From Mycoplasmatota bacterium (GTDB lineage Bacteria > Bacillota_I > Bacilli_A > MAG-NZ), in contig CP074575.1 of assembly GCA_018394315.1 (NCBI GenBank), forward strand, positions 248,001-312,000: 64,000 bases of DNA, read 5' to 3'. Both the position numbers and the translations under genes were made by a program. The notes beneath the pieces are model-generated. The model worked only from the letters and a program-made list of their open reading frames with translations, made no database searches and was not told where the DNA came from. This document shows positions 8,767-17,615 of this stretch, one piece after another; position 1 is the first letter of the stretch, and each line of letters opens with the position of its first letter.

Positions 8767-10612
8767 ATGTATTATAGTGCTTTGCTTGAGCAGACCACAT
8801 ATTATAATATAAACCATCAGTACTTCTTAACAATTCATCATGGTTCCCTGACTGAATAATTTCGCCTTTGTCAAACACAATTATATTGTCGCAAAATCTA
8901 CAGGAAGACATTCTATGAGATATATATATTGCTGTTTTTCTTTCGACCAATGCGTCAAACTTCGTATATATTTCATATTCAGAAATTGGATCTAATGCTG
9001 AAGTTGGTTCATCAAGAATAACTAGAGGAGTGTCTTTATATAATGCTCTAGCTATAGCTATTTTTTGTGATTCTCCTCCTGAAACTTCTACCCCTTGTTC
9101 ACCAAAGTTTGAATAGAGATAAGAATCAATACCGTTTTCTAATTTTTCTATTCGTTCTTTCAATCCTGCTTGTTCTAAGTATTCTAGGACTTTTTCATCT
9201 TCTCCATCTTGCTCACACATCACGTTTTCTTTTATTGTTGACGAAAATAATTTAAAATCTTGGAAAACTACAGATATCAGGTCAATATATTCTTTATAAT
9301 CATATTTTCTAATATCAATTCCATTAAGTAAGATTTCTCCCTTTGTTGGATCGTATAACCTACACAATAATTTTATAAAAGTTGTCTTACCAGCTCCATT
9401 AGGTCCCACAATGGCTAATTTCTTGCCAGTTTCCATCTTCCACGAAACATTATTCAGAATTATTTCGTCATTATTAGGGTAATGAAATGAAACATTCTTA
9501 AATTCAAATTCATATTCACCATCATCACGTTTTTCGACTGGGAGTGTTCCTTTATACATGTTTGTATTTGTCTCCAAATATTCTTTGTAAAGAGCCAAAT
9601 ATCTTGTTTGCATTACTGCACCAGAGATATTAGACGCAAATTGTACGACAGCTGTATTAAACGCTGTTACCGCACTCACAAGTAAGAGTACATTACCTAC
9701 AGAGATTATTCCTAGTAATGCTTTAATCCCTATAATTGTATAAGCTGTATATAATACTACATGATTCAACAATCCACCTCTTGCATTCATCCAGCCAGAT
9801 TTATTAAAAATATATCCGTAAGACTTTGAGGTTCTTACGCTATAATCTTTAATTTTACTAGAAAGCAATTTATCAATATGAAATAACCTTATATCTTTGC
9901 TTAATTTATAATCCATTGAAGAATTAAGTAAATATAAAAATAACCTATTTACATATATATTCTCTTCAAACACGGCATGGTGTAATTTGTTTACGTTATT
10001 AATTATTTTGAAATTTAATAACAAAGAAATAATTATTAATCCTATTAACCCCACTCCCAATAAAGGACTGTTAAATATTCTTGTAATTTTATCTGGATCA
10101 TTTAAATCTACACTAATAAATAAAGCTATAATCAAAGTGAATGAGTAGATAATAGATATAATATTTTCAATGGCTTCACCTAATATATTTATAAAGGTTC
10201 CAATTCCACCTGTAAATAGTACTCCTTGATTAGCACTAGAAATTTTATCTTTTATTTCTTTTGACTCTAATTGTTCAAAATCTAAGTTAAGAGTCTTTTT
10301 TGAAATCTCACTATTTAAACGTAGACCTATCAGATTAGTCTTTTGTTCACAGAAGAAAGTCAACATGGTTCTAGAGATTAAGAGTATCCCACTGATAATA
10401 ATCATTTGATATACATAGGCCATGATAGACGTTTTATCTAGAGCATCAATAAACCCATCAAGAATTAACGCACTATAGATTATTGCTACAAATGGTAGTG
10501 AAGCCGTAACTAAAGATTTAATAATCATGAGAGGAAAAAATAGTCTATCTGATTTGTTTGATATTTTTATTACATCAATAATTTCTTTTAATAGTTTACG
10601 TTTAGATTTCAT
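8765..10612 (-). CDS. ABC exporter subunit, membrane domain fused to ATPase
   Basis: Half-transporter of 615 residues. The membrane domain fills residues 1-340; the ATPase has Walker A GPNGAGKTT near 401, signature VSGGESQK near 510, Walker B LVILDEPTSALD and switch histidine ISHRMSS. I place the start at the ATG at 10612 (nine bases after GGAGG) rather than 10618 or 10663. That gives an 11-nt overlap with the upstream gene (ATGAAATCTAA), exactly as in the pair at the left edge. It forms a heterodimer with the next protein by inference. The substrate is unknown; the adjacent AgrC/AgrA-like system suggests a peptide. Confidence 0.9.
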   Translation of the reverse strand: MKSKRKLLKEIIDVIKISNKSDRLFFPLMIIKSLVTASLPFVAIIYSALILDGFIDALDKTSIMAYVYQMIIISGILLISRTMLTFFCEQKTNLIGLRLNSEISKKTLNLDFEQLESKEIKDKISSANQGVLFTGGIGTFINILGEAIENIISIIYSFTLIIALFISVDLNDPDKITRIFNSPLLGVGLIGLIIISLLLNFKIINNVNKLHHAVFEENIYVNRLFLYLLNSSMDYKLSKDIRLFHIDKLLSSKIKDYSVRTSKSYGYIFNKSGWMNARGGLLNHVVLYTAYTIIGIKALLGIISVGNVLLLVSAVTAFNTAVVQFASNISGAVMQTRYLALYKEYLETNTNMYKGTLPVEKRDDGEYEFEFKNVSFHYPNNDEIILNNVSWKMETGKKLAIVGPNGAGKTTFIKLLCRLYDPTKGEILLNGIDIRKYDYKEYIDLISVVFQDFKLFSSTIKENVMCEQDGEDEKVLEYLEQAGLKERIEKLENGIDSYLYSNFGEQGVEVSGGESQKIAIARALYKDTPLVILDEPTSALDPISEYEIYTKFDALVERKTAIYISHRMSSCRFCDNIIVFDKGEIIQSGNHDELLRSTDGLYYNMWSAQAKHYNT

Positions 10613-12425
10613 CTTCATTATCCTCCTTTTCATTCTCTTTGTAATACTGACTTTGAATTGCAAACATCTTAGAGTATTTACCTTCCTTCTCCATCAATTC
10701 CTTATGATTCCCTATCTCTTGAATCACTCCGTCTTCTAAATAGATAATTCTATTACAAAACTGAGTTGATGATAATCGATGTGAAATAAAAATAGAAGTT
10801 TTATTCTCAGTTAATGAATCATACTTTAGATATAATTCCTGTTCTGCAAGTGGATCAAGTGCTGCAGTAGGTTCATCTAATACTAGGATTGGAGCATTTT
10901 TATATAAAGCTCTGGATAACATTAGTTTTTGTAATTCTCCTCCAGATAACATAATTCCTTTATCATCAATTACTTGGGTCAAATTGGTATTTTCTTTTTC
11001 TGGTAATGAAGATATTTTTTCTGATAGCCCAGATTGTTCCAATACATTCTTTACCTTTTCAAAATCAGTGGCTTCTTCAGGTTTTCCTGATATGTTTTGA
11101 GCAATTGTAAACGGCATTATATTAATATCTTGGAATATAACACCAAATAAATTGTAGTATTCATACTTATTAAACTTATCGATGGGAATTCCATTGACTA
11201 ATATCTCACCAGCAGTAGGATTATAAAGACCAGTTAGTAGTTTTACTATTGTTGTTTTACCAGCGCCATTCACTCCAACTAAGGCAATTTTTTCTCCTGC
11301 TTCAATTTTAAGATTCAGATTGACAATTGTTGGTTGTTCCGCTTTTGGATAGGTGAATGAGACATTTCTAAATTCAATTGATAGTTTTGTATCTAGTAAT
11401 GGCTCAGTATCCTCTCCAGGTCCCATATTAATACCATCATCCATACAAATATAATCTCGATAACTATTTACTCTAATATTAGCTTCTTTTAAACGTCCAT
11501 AGGTTCCAGATAATTGATTTAGCCACACAGCAAATCCAATTACTATCCCTATCATAAAAGTGAATTCAGCCACATTAATATGGCCATCCAAAACCATCGA
11601 TACTAATATTGTATATGCGATCAAATTTCTAATTATTGTAAATAGTGAATCAGATAAATTAGCTATTGAATAACGAGATTTTTGCTTCATTACCAAAGAA
11701 GAAAATTTTTTTGTAAAAAACTTAATTCCTTTATAGAACCATTCCTCTAGTTTGTAAACTCTAATATCTTTTGCGTTAACTAATTTATTTGCTTCTCCTT
11801 GATAATACATTAATTTAGTTCGGTAAATATTGAGTTCATCTTCCGTTCGTTTCTCATAGTTACGTGCATAGGAATTTAATACTAAATTCATTACAGACAT
11901 ACCAAGTAACACCAATACTATTAAATAGTTGATTGATAAAATATATGAACTAAATAATAGTAATCCAGCAATACTCGTGATAAAAATAGGGAAGTCTGAA
12001 AAGAAACGTTCAACTCCAACTGCATTAGCCTCTATTGCACCCACTGCCTTCATTAGTTTTTTACGGCCATCTTCAAATTCCATATTCTCATAACCAGTTT
12101 CCATTCCTTTACTGCTTAATAACTCAAAGAAATAATTTGTTCTTATCACAGTTTTTTCAAAAAATAATGCGTATGAAAGATATGTACTGATGAAGCTAAT
12201 AAATGCAAAAACCAACACAACAAGTCCAACAAATAATGCGTAACTCTTAAGTTCATAATCATTAATTATTAAGTAAACGACCACTGTAGGAATGAACGTC
12301 GCGAAAATCGGAATCAATAATTTAAGAATAATCGAAGATCCTAATTTGAATTTGTAATTCTTGTTAAAACTATTTGCTTGTGAATACAAGTATTTTGCGT
12401 TCTGTAAAATGTTACTATTTTCCAT
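10602..12425 (-). CDS. ABC exporter subunit, membrane domain fused to ATPase
   Basis: Half-transporter of 607 residues starting MENSNILQNAKYLY, with GGAGGG six bases upstream of the ATG at 12425; the longer frame to 12608 would overlap the kinase gene and is rejected. Six membrane segments lie in residues 20-320. Walker A GVNGAGKTT lies near 382, signature LSGGELQK near 492, Walker B ILVLDEPTAALD near 512 and ISHRLSS follows. It shares a strong resemblance in sequence and loops (KDIRVYKL, EYYNLFGVIFQD) with the protein at 746-2551, so the two exporters are paralogous. A terminator separates it from the kinase gene upstream. Confidence 0.92.
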   Translation of the reverse strand: MENSNILQNAKYLYSQANSFNKNYKFKLGSSIILKLLIPIFATFIPTVVVYLIINDYELKSYALFVGLVVLVFAFISFISTYLSYALFFEKTVIRTNYFFELLSSKGMETGYENMEFEDGRKKLMKAVGAIEANAVGVERFFSDFPIFITSIAGLLLFSSYILSINYLIVLVLLGMSVMNLVLNSYARNYEKRTEDELNIYRTKLMYYQGEANKLVNAKDIRVYKLEEWFYKGIKFFTKKFSSLVMKQKSRYSIANLSDSLFTIIRNLIAYTILVSMVLDGHINVAEFTFMIGIVIGFAVWLNQLSGTYGRLKEANIRVNSYRDYICMDDGINMGPGEDTEPLLDTKLSIEFRNVSFTYPKAEQPTIVNLNLKIEAGEKIALVGVNGAGKTTIVKLLTGLYNPTAGEILVNGIPIDKFNKYEYYNLFGVIFQDINIMPFTIAQNISGKPEEATDFEKVKNVLEQSGLSEKISSLPEKENTNLTQVIDDKGIMLSGGELQKLMLSRALYKNAPILVLDEPTAALDPLAEQELYLKYDSLTENKTSIFISHRLSSTQFCNRIIYLEDGVIQEIGNHKELMEKEGKYSKMFAIQSQYYKENEKEDNEDEI

Positions 12426-12480
12426 TTCTTTCCCTCCTAATATCTTACAATTTAAATATATGACAAAATTTCTAACAATT

Positions 12481-12516
12481 AAAAAAAAGTGCACGAAACG
12501 TTGAATTTTGTGCACT
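12481..12516 (-). terminator. Rho-independent terminator after the kinase gene
   Basis: Stem AGTGCACAAAA / TTTCGTGCACT followed by T8 on the minus strand, ten bases after the kinase stop. The exporter must therefore have its own promoter or rely on readthrough. Confidence 0.85.
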
Positions 12517-12525
12517 AGTGGTTGT

Positions 12526-13545
12526 TTATAGTGGCAATAGCACCTCTGAAACGAATACTTTAGGTTCATTTTGACGATTAATAAAGCCGCTATACTTATC
12601 AACAACATTATTAATTCTTTTTAAACCATGTCCGTGATTGCCCCTTTTTGTTGTAATATACTCATCGTCTAGTTTCCTTATTATTTCATTAGTAGAATTT
12701 GCTACAGAAATATATAGTTGCTGCTTAAATACCCCGATATATAGTCTTACAAATTTTGGACTTTTGTCTTTAATCTTTTCACAGGCTTCTACAGCGTTAT
12801 CGATTAGATTACCTATTAATACACATAAATCGATATCTGATATAGTGAGTTTCTCTGGGACTTTAGCTTTGTATTTTATTTCAACATTATTTTTAATCGC
12901 TAAGGAAAGTTTAGAGTTAAGAATTGCGTCAAGATTTACATTGCCCGATTCAACTAGTTGGTTAACACTATCCAAATCAATTTCCAGTTCATTGAGATAT
13001 TCATTAGCTTCTTTTATTTGATCCATCATGATATGAGCTTTAAGCTTTTGTAAATGATTGTGATAATCATGTCGCCAACTTCGCATTGTTAGATAAATAT
13101 TTTGGACTTCTTTTACCTGCTTATCAAGAATTTTATTTTGGTATTCTGTAGCAATATCTTCATAAGATTTTTTCATAAGAATCTGATTGTTTTCTGCTAA
13201 TAAAAATATCGTAGAAATCAGAAAACTAATGTATATAGAAGTTTCTTGAAATTCATAACTAAGGAATAAAAGTAACCCCATTGAAAAAATAAAGAGGAAT
13301 AGAAATATAAATGTTATTTTATGATATAAGCGCAATAAACAAAAAACGACTAATGTATCTGCCACAAGTAAAGTCACAAGATTTTCAGATATAGTCAAGT
13401 ACTTTAGCAAAACAAAAAACGCTATCAGAGTAATCGCTATGATAGCCAACCCAATCATAATGGTATTAAGTTTCTTATTTTTATCCAACAGAAACAATCC
13501 ATAAATAATTACAATAAAAATCGGTACTAATATATAATATTCCAT
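12526..13545 (-). CDS. AgrC-like sensor histidine kinase (GHKL, HPK10 type)
   Basis: Protein of 339 residues. The first ~120 form five or six hydrophobic segments, as in peptide-sensing kinases of the AgrC/ComD group. The histidine lies in RSWRHDYHNHLQKL near residue 157; the ATPase part has the N box GNLIDNAVEACEK near 245 and the G box GHGLKRI near 310. Its ATG shares a base with the stop of the regulator (TAATG), so the two are translationally coupled. It probably senses an extracellular peptide at the membrane and phosphorylates the LytTR regulator; no peptide precursor gene was found nearby. Confidence 0.92.
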   Translation of the reverse strand: MEYYILVPIFIVIIYGLFLLDKNKKLNTIMIGLAIIAITLIAFFVLLKYLTISENLVTLLVADTLVVFCLLRLYHKITFIFLFLFIFSMGLLLFLSYEFQETSIYISFLISTIFLLAENNQILMKKSYEDIATEYQNKILDKQVKEVQNIYLTMRSWRHDYHNHLQKLKAHIMMDQIKEANEYLNELEIDLDSVNQLVESGNVNLDAILNSKLSLAIKNNVEIKYKAKVPEKLTISDIDLCVLIGNLIDNAVEACEKIKDKSPKFVRLYIGVFKQQLYISVANSTNEIIRKLDDEYITTKRGNHGHGLKRINNVVDKYSGFINRQNEPKVFVSEVLLPL

Positions 13546-14258
13546 TACACACCTTTTCCTTTATAATAATTTATAAATTTCTCATTAACTTCTTTATATG
13601 AGTTCCTACTTAAAGGAACTTTTATATTATTGATTAGTTGGCATTCATTCTTAGTAATTTTTTCAATATAGTTAAGATTTACAACGTATGAACGATGAGT
13701 TCTAATAAATTCTGACTCAGATAGTTCAAGACATAAATCACTCATCTTATACTTATAGTCATATTCCTTATTTTCTACATGTAATACAATATAATGTCCC
13801 ATTGATTCAAAATAAACAATATCATCATAGTTTATTTTTTTCTTTTCTCCAGACACTGATAGAATTAAATATTTATTTTCTTTGCCTATATGAGTATTAG
13901 CATAATCTAAAAGCTCATATACTTTTTCATCTTTAATAGGTTTTAAAATATATCTAATTGCTTGGACTTCATAACCTACAAATACATAATCAGCCATTCC
14001 TGATATGAAAGCAATTATTACATTTTTATCAGTTTCCCTAATCTTCTTAGCAAGTTGAATTCCATTTATTTTACCCATTTGTATATCTAAAATAATCATA
14101 TCAAAAGGATATGATTCGTTATTTTCAAATAACATTTCTTCAGCACTTTGATAAAAATTTATGTCAGTATTTGTATTATATTTGTTAGCCCATTTTTTAA
14201 TAATCACTTTCAAATAGTCAAGTTGTGTCGAGTCATCATCAACTAAGCATATACGCAT
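13545..14258 (-). CDS. LytTR-family response regulator
   Basis: Protein of 237 residues starting MRICLVDDDSTQ (ATG at 14258, GGAGGAG upstream). The receiver domain has the phosphorylatable aspartate in MIILDIQMG near residue 60 and the conserved lysine in YILKPIKDEK near 105. The C-terminal LytTR DNA-binding domain has IVYFESMGHYIVLH and FIRTHRSYVVNL. Such regulators bind paired 9-bp repeats upstream of target promoters. The likely target is the adjacent ABC exporter operon, which is inference from position. It partners with the following kinase gene. Confidence 0.93.
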   Translation of the reverse strand: MRICLVDDDSTQLDYLKVIIKKWANKYNTNTDINFYQSAEEMLFENNESYPFDMIILDIQMGKINGIQLAKKIRETDKNVIIAFISGMADYVFVGYEVQAIRYILKPIKDEKVYELLDYANTHIGKENKYLILSVSGEKKKINYDDIVYFESMGHYIVLHVENKEYDYKYKMSDLCLELSESEFIRTHRSYVVNLNYIEKITKNECQLINNIKVPLSRNSYKEVNEKFINYYKGKGV

Positions 14259-14401
14259 ATAACTCCTCCATCCTAAAAAAATTTTACCATTTTTAATCAA
14301 CTTATTCTTTTAAAATATCAAATACCCTATCGTTTTCTCATCATGTATCATTATTTTCTAATTTGTAGTACCATACTTAATTATTAACATGCCATATAAA
14401 T

Positions 14402-14430
14402 ACCAAAAAAAGCGCAAGAGGGGGGCTTTG
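14402..14430 (-). terminator. Probable terminator of the MNT-HEPN gene
   Basis: Short GC-rich stem (AAAGC/GCTTT) followed by T7 on the minus strand, 30 bases after the stop at 14460. Confidence 0.5.
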
Positions 14431-14459
14431 TTATAGTATGATATAATTAGTTGCAATCC

Positions 14460-15149
14460 TTATTTTTTCTCTAAATACTCCTCACAACTAGTTTTTAATG
14501 GTATTAATTCAGTCTTAATAGTTTGCCATAATAGTTCATAATCGACGTTCATGAACAATGCCTCTTTCAAAGCGATACAGCCTTTCAATTTTGAAACATC
14601 TACCCCTATAATACTCTCTAATTCGGACATAGGCATTTGTGATGCCACCTGTCCTAATAATTGTATGTTTCTGGTAACGGCGTCTTGAACTAATACACTA
14701 CTCATAAACTCTTCTTTAGAAATGTTTTTACAGCACTCATTAATGCGATTAATTACCCATACAACACTTCTCATATTGAATGTAATCTTATCAAATTTAG
14801 TTTTTGGATTTTGCTTATTGCTATTCGCTTTGAAGTCTGCAAAATCAGTTATTGAAATACTATTATTATAAAAATGCTCTAATATATTGGAGTTTAACCC
14901 AGAATATGTAAGTATATCTACAGGTAGTTGTAATAATCTTTCTAAATCATATTTTAATCTCCCATAGTTAATCAATGTACTTTTATCTGATAACTTCATT
15001 ATTAAATCAACATCACTATTACAAGTATCTTCGCTCTTAAATATTGAGCCAAATATCCTTGCCTCAATAACATCATACTTATCAAACAATTGCAGCACAT
15101 CATTGTACTTTTGTAGCAATACATCTGAAGATCTTCTCTTTTTTTCCAT
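14460..15149 (-). CDS. MNT nucleotidyltransferase fused to a HEPN-like domain
   Basis: Protein of 229 residues combining two domains usually encoded as a pair. Residues 1-110 are a minimal nucleotidyltransferase: GSIFKSEDTCNSDVDLIM fits the GS-x10-DxD active site of MntA. Residues 115-229 are HepT/DUF86-like (SVLVQDAVTRNIQLLGQVA and NVDYELLWQTI). The HEPN ribonuclease motif R-x4-6-H, expected just before NVDY, is lost: the stretch reads ALKEALFMNVDY. In HepT-MntA toxin-antitoxin systems MntA nucleotidylates HepT; here the two are joined and the RNase looks dead. Start ATG follows GGAGATAACTA. Confidence 0.75.
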   Translation of the reverse strand: MEKKRRSSDVLLQKYNDVLQLFDKYDVIEARIFGSIFKSEDTCNSDVDLIMKLSDKSTLINYGRLKYDLERLLQLPVDILTYSGLNSNILEHFYNNSISITDFADFKANSNKQNPKTKFDKITFNMRSVVWVINRINECCKNISKEEFMSSVLVQDAVTRNIQLLGQVASQMPMSELESIIGVDVSKLKGCIALKEALFMNVDYELLWQTIKTELIPLKTSCEEYLEKK

Positions 15150-15285
15150 TAGTTATCTCCAATTATTAATCTAATAAATCTCAACAAAAACCTTAAAAGG
15201 TTTCACATACATATAATAACACAGAATCCAAAATAATAATAACTAAGAAAGTGAACTGGCTTTCTTATATTGGAGTGGATTTTGA

Positions 15286-15510
15286 TCAACCCCCCACCAT
15301 ATTTGCTTCTTTAAAATACTCATTTCTATAGTTTACTGGACTCATCTTGTGTCTAGTTACTATTCTTGTGTTATTGTAATAATCTATATATTCGAGTATA
15401 GTACTCATCAATTCTTCTATCTCTATTATAAGATTTGATTTGTTTCGTTCAAAAAAAAATTTCGTTTTCTTAGATATTTTAATAAGAAAAAGCAATAATA
15501 AGAGATCCAA
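15286..15510 (-). pseudogene. IS3-family transposase (OrfB) C-terminal remnant
   Basis: Reading frame of 74 codons with EYIDYYNNTRI and HKMSPVNYRNEYF, the end of IS3-family DDE transposases (usually YI-x-YYN-x-RI...MSP-x-YR). The catalytic core is missing. The upstream part (FFERNKSNLII) also matches the composite repeats at 5447-5740 and 18518-18800. Confidence 0.75.
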
Positions 15511-15541
15511 CTCAAATTATTGCCTTTAGTTCAAACTGTAG

Positions 15542-16735
15542 TTACTTCACCTTTTTACCCATAAATAATATATTACCTTCATCGTCACCGATTATAAACA
15601 TAAATGGTCTATTTACGATAAATTTTCTATTATCTGCTTCACATTCTTTCATCTTTACTGATGTAGCTGCTGCCGCCTCTGTACCCTTTTCACTTACATC
15701 CACTACTGCTTTATGATTCACTTCACTTATATAGAGTGACTTGTTGCCTTCAATTAAGTATGGAAAACCTTCTGCTTTACTATCAAAGGCAATGCCCATA
15801 CCAAGATGTTTCAAGGCGCCACTTATTTCTTCGATTCCATATTCCATCCTAAATTTTGGTAGTTCAAGAGTAACTTCATAATGATTATGCATACCGTTTT
15901 TTACATCTAACCATTTTTCTTGATTCATTTTAGAAACAATTGAGTTAATATCTGTGTTTTCTCTAGGCAAAATACAATACATACTAACTTTTCCATCACC
16001 ATAAGGAATTCTTACAGATATTATTTCTTCATTTTCATAGTAACTAAAATATTTAGATTTTCTCATCATGTCAACTTCTACTATAGTATTGTCGATCGTA
16101 TTGAAATCTTTTACTTTTGTCATTTCAGGATCGAACTCATCTTGCCATGATCCATTGAAATATATTGCATTTACTAGATACAATACTGCGCTTGGATCTA
16201 TTTTCTTAATTATTTTATCAATCATCTCGGAGGTTTCATCACTCACCCAATTGTTTATTGTTTCTGATGATTTCGTATCATTAAAGTCAAGTTTAGATAC
16301 TATTGAATCAAAATTAAATCTTACATCCTCTTTAAATTGCTCATTCAATTCGTACTCATCTCTTAACCATAATGAATTAGCAATATTAATTTTGACGTCT
16401 TTATCCAGGTTCATTAGCATGTGATTTATATAAGCAAATCCATTATTTATATCTTCCATACTAATATCAGTAAGTTTTAAAGTATCTTCCATCGCACTCT
16501 TTGTATTTCCTTCTGCTCCATTTAAAGTCATTGCTAGAGCACTTGAAATACTATATGGAGATATAAAAATATTTTCGTTATAATCCTCATTATTTAACTC
16601 TCTAAAGATATCAAAGGCAAACTCAGAATTCCCTTTAGTTACTAAAGGATTTTCTACACCCTTATTTACCCTTTCGCATGCTAACAAGGTAACGCTTAAC
16701 AATAATAGAAAAAGCATACTTACTAATTTATTCAT
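15542..16735 (-). CDS. Serpin, predicted lipoprotein
   Basis: Protein of 397 residues, normal serpin length. The signal peptide ends in lipobox LLAC near residue 19, so it should be anchored on the cell surface. Serpin hallmarks are NIFISPYSISSALAM, NAIYFNGSWQ and the C-terminal NRPFMFII. The hinge KGTEAAAAT near 348-358 has small residues, so it should be inhibitory. Counting from the hinge glutamate puts P1 near the cysteine in KMKECEAD, uncertain by a residue. Its ATG directly follows the stop of a truncated S41 protease, with GAGGGATT inside that gene. The target protease is unknown. Confidence 0.93.
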   Translation of the reverse strand: MNKLVSMLFLLLLSVTLLACERVNKGVENPLVTKGNSEFAFDIFRELNNEDYNENIFISPYSISSALAMTLNGAEGNTKSAMEDTLKLTDISMEDINNGFAYINHMLMNLDKDVKINIANSLWLRDEYELNEQFKEDVRFNFDSIVSKLDFNDTKSSETINNWVSDETSEMIDKIIKKIDPSAVLYLVNAIYFNGSWQDEFDPEMTKVKDFNTIDNTIVEVDMMRKSKYFSYYENEEIISVRIPYGDGKVSMYCILPRENTDINSIVSKMNQEKWLDVKNGMHNHYEVTLELPKFRMEYGIEEISGALKHLGMGIAFDSKAEGFPYLIEGNKSLYISEVNHKAVVDVSEKGTEAAAATSVKMKECEADNRKFIVNRPFMFIIGDDEGNILFMGKKVK

Positions 16736-17100
16736 CTAATCCCTCACTTTTAATTCTTTATATTTTATAGCATACTCTAATATACTATCACTTCCACTAA
16801 GGTAATCTTCAAAGGTATAGCTAATTGAAATGTCTGGGTAAAGGGTTTCGTCATTCTCATCTATAAATTCAAAATAAAGAGACTGCTGAAAGTATTGAGT
16901 GGAGTAAGATGTATTAAGAAGTTTATTGGGTGTAACTAATGTTAGGATATCACCAAAAGAATCAGGCTTCTGTCCTGTTGGCTCACCAATTAATAGACCA
17001 TCCAAACTATTCTTTATGCTAAGTGCATTTAACATTCCTGAAGAATAAGTACCTAAATTGATTAACCCAATAATAGCATTACTGTTTTCCACATAAAATA
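16736..17100 (-). pseudogene. S41 protease, C-terminal fragment
   Basis: About 120 residues match the end of the S41 protein at 18940-20244: IGLINLGTYSSGMLNALS, GEPTGQKPDSFGD and SDSILEYAI. The first ~320 residues, including the signal peptide, are gone; the open frame extends to 17185 through unrelated sequence. The serine candidate in TYSSG remains, but the protein cannot be a working protease. It is a truncated paralogue, now serving as the leader of the serpin gene. Confidence 0.85.
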
Positions 17101-17244
17101 CCTTCTCCCATATATCGTATAGATATATTGTACCACAAAAAATATTTAAAGAATGCGAATGATTCGACAAGGGGTTAATGACCAATTAGTAAAAGAGGAG
17201 CAAATACTTTATTTAATTAAGTTTTATACTATAGTGCAACACAT

Positions 17245-17273
17245 AAAAAAACACCAACTTTTCCAGTTGATGT
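17245..17273 (-). terminator. Terminator after a tRNA-like fragment
   Basis: Minus-strand stem ACATCAACT / AAGTTGGTGT with T7, 13 bases after the CCC end of the fragment at 17285, the same order (tRNA-like end, then terminator) as at the true tRNA-His. Confidence 0.8.
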
Positions 17274-17284
17274 TAATGATTTTT

Positions 17285-17317
17285 TGGGGGCGACTAAAGG
17301 TGCCTATAAGGCACTCA
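17285..17317 (-). repeat. tRNA-His 3'-end-like fragment (hairpin T-arm)
   Basis: The minus strand reads GAGTGCCTTATAGGCACC then TTTAGTCGCCCCC. The GTGCC/GGCAC hairpin matches the copy at 3584. Confidence 0.75.
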
Positions 17318-17442
17318 CGAATAGTGAATCATTCTAATTTCAAGTCCTGAAAATAGCAAACCCAACATTGTGACTTAATAAAATTGATGGTGGGGGTTAG
17401 ATAGTAATCTATGCAATTTTTCAGAGTCACTTCAAGTCATAA

Positions 17443-17474
17443 TGGGACGACTGAAGGTGCCTATAGGGAACTCA
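17443..17474 (-). repeat. tRNA-His 3'-end-like fragment (degenerate)
   Basis: The minus strand ends GGCACCTTCAGTCGTCCCA then TTATGACTTGAAGTGACT. The downstream flank resembles that of the copy at 5447 (TTATGACTTGAAATGGCT), so more than the tRNA end was copied. Confidence 0.7.
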
Positions 17475-17547
17475 CCAATGTTACTTATTAAAAAACTTAT
17501 CATCTATTTATGATACGCCTCACCGTATCTATATAATCAGCAAACTT

Positions 17548-17594
17548 AAAAAAGTACTAATGAGCCTGATTTTCATCTCAGGCTCTTTAGTATA
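17548..17594 (-). terminator. Rho-independent terminator of the GNAT gene
   Basis: Stem ACTAAAGAGCCTGA / TCAGGCTCATTAGT with one mismatch, followed by ACTTTTTT on the minus strand. Confidence 0.9.
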
Positions 17595-17615
17595 ATATAA
17601 GAAGTTTGCGAATCA

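Noticed and set aside
10602-12608. Longer start of the exporter gene at 12608
   Set aside because: It would overlap the kinase gene and pass through a strong terminator; GGAGGG supports 12425.
16068-16424. Plus-strand frame of 118 codons
   Set aside because: Lies antisense within the serpin gene, with no ribosome site or recognisable protein.
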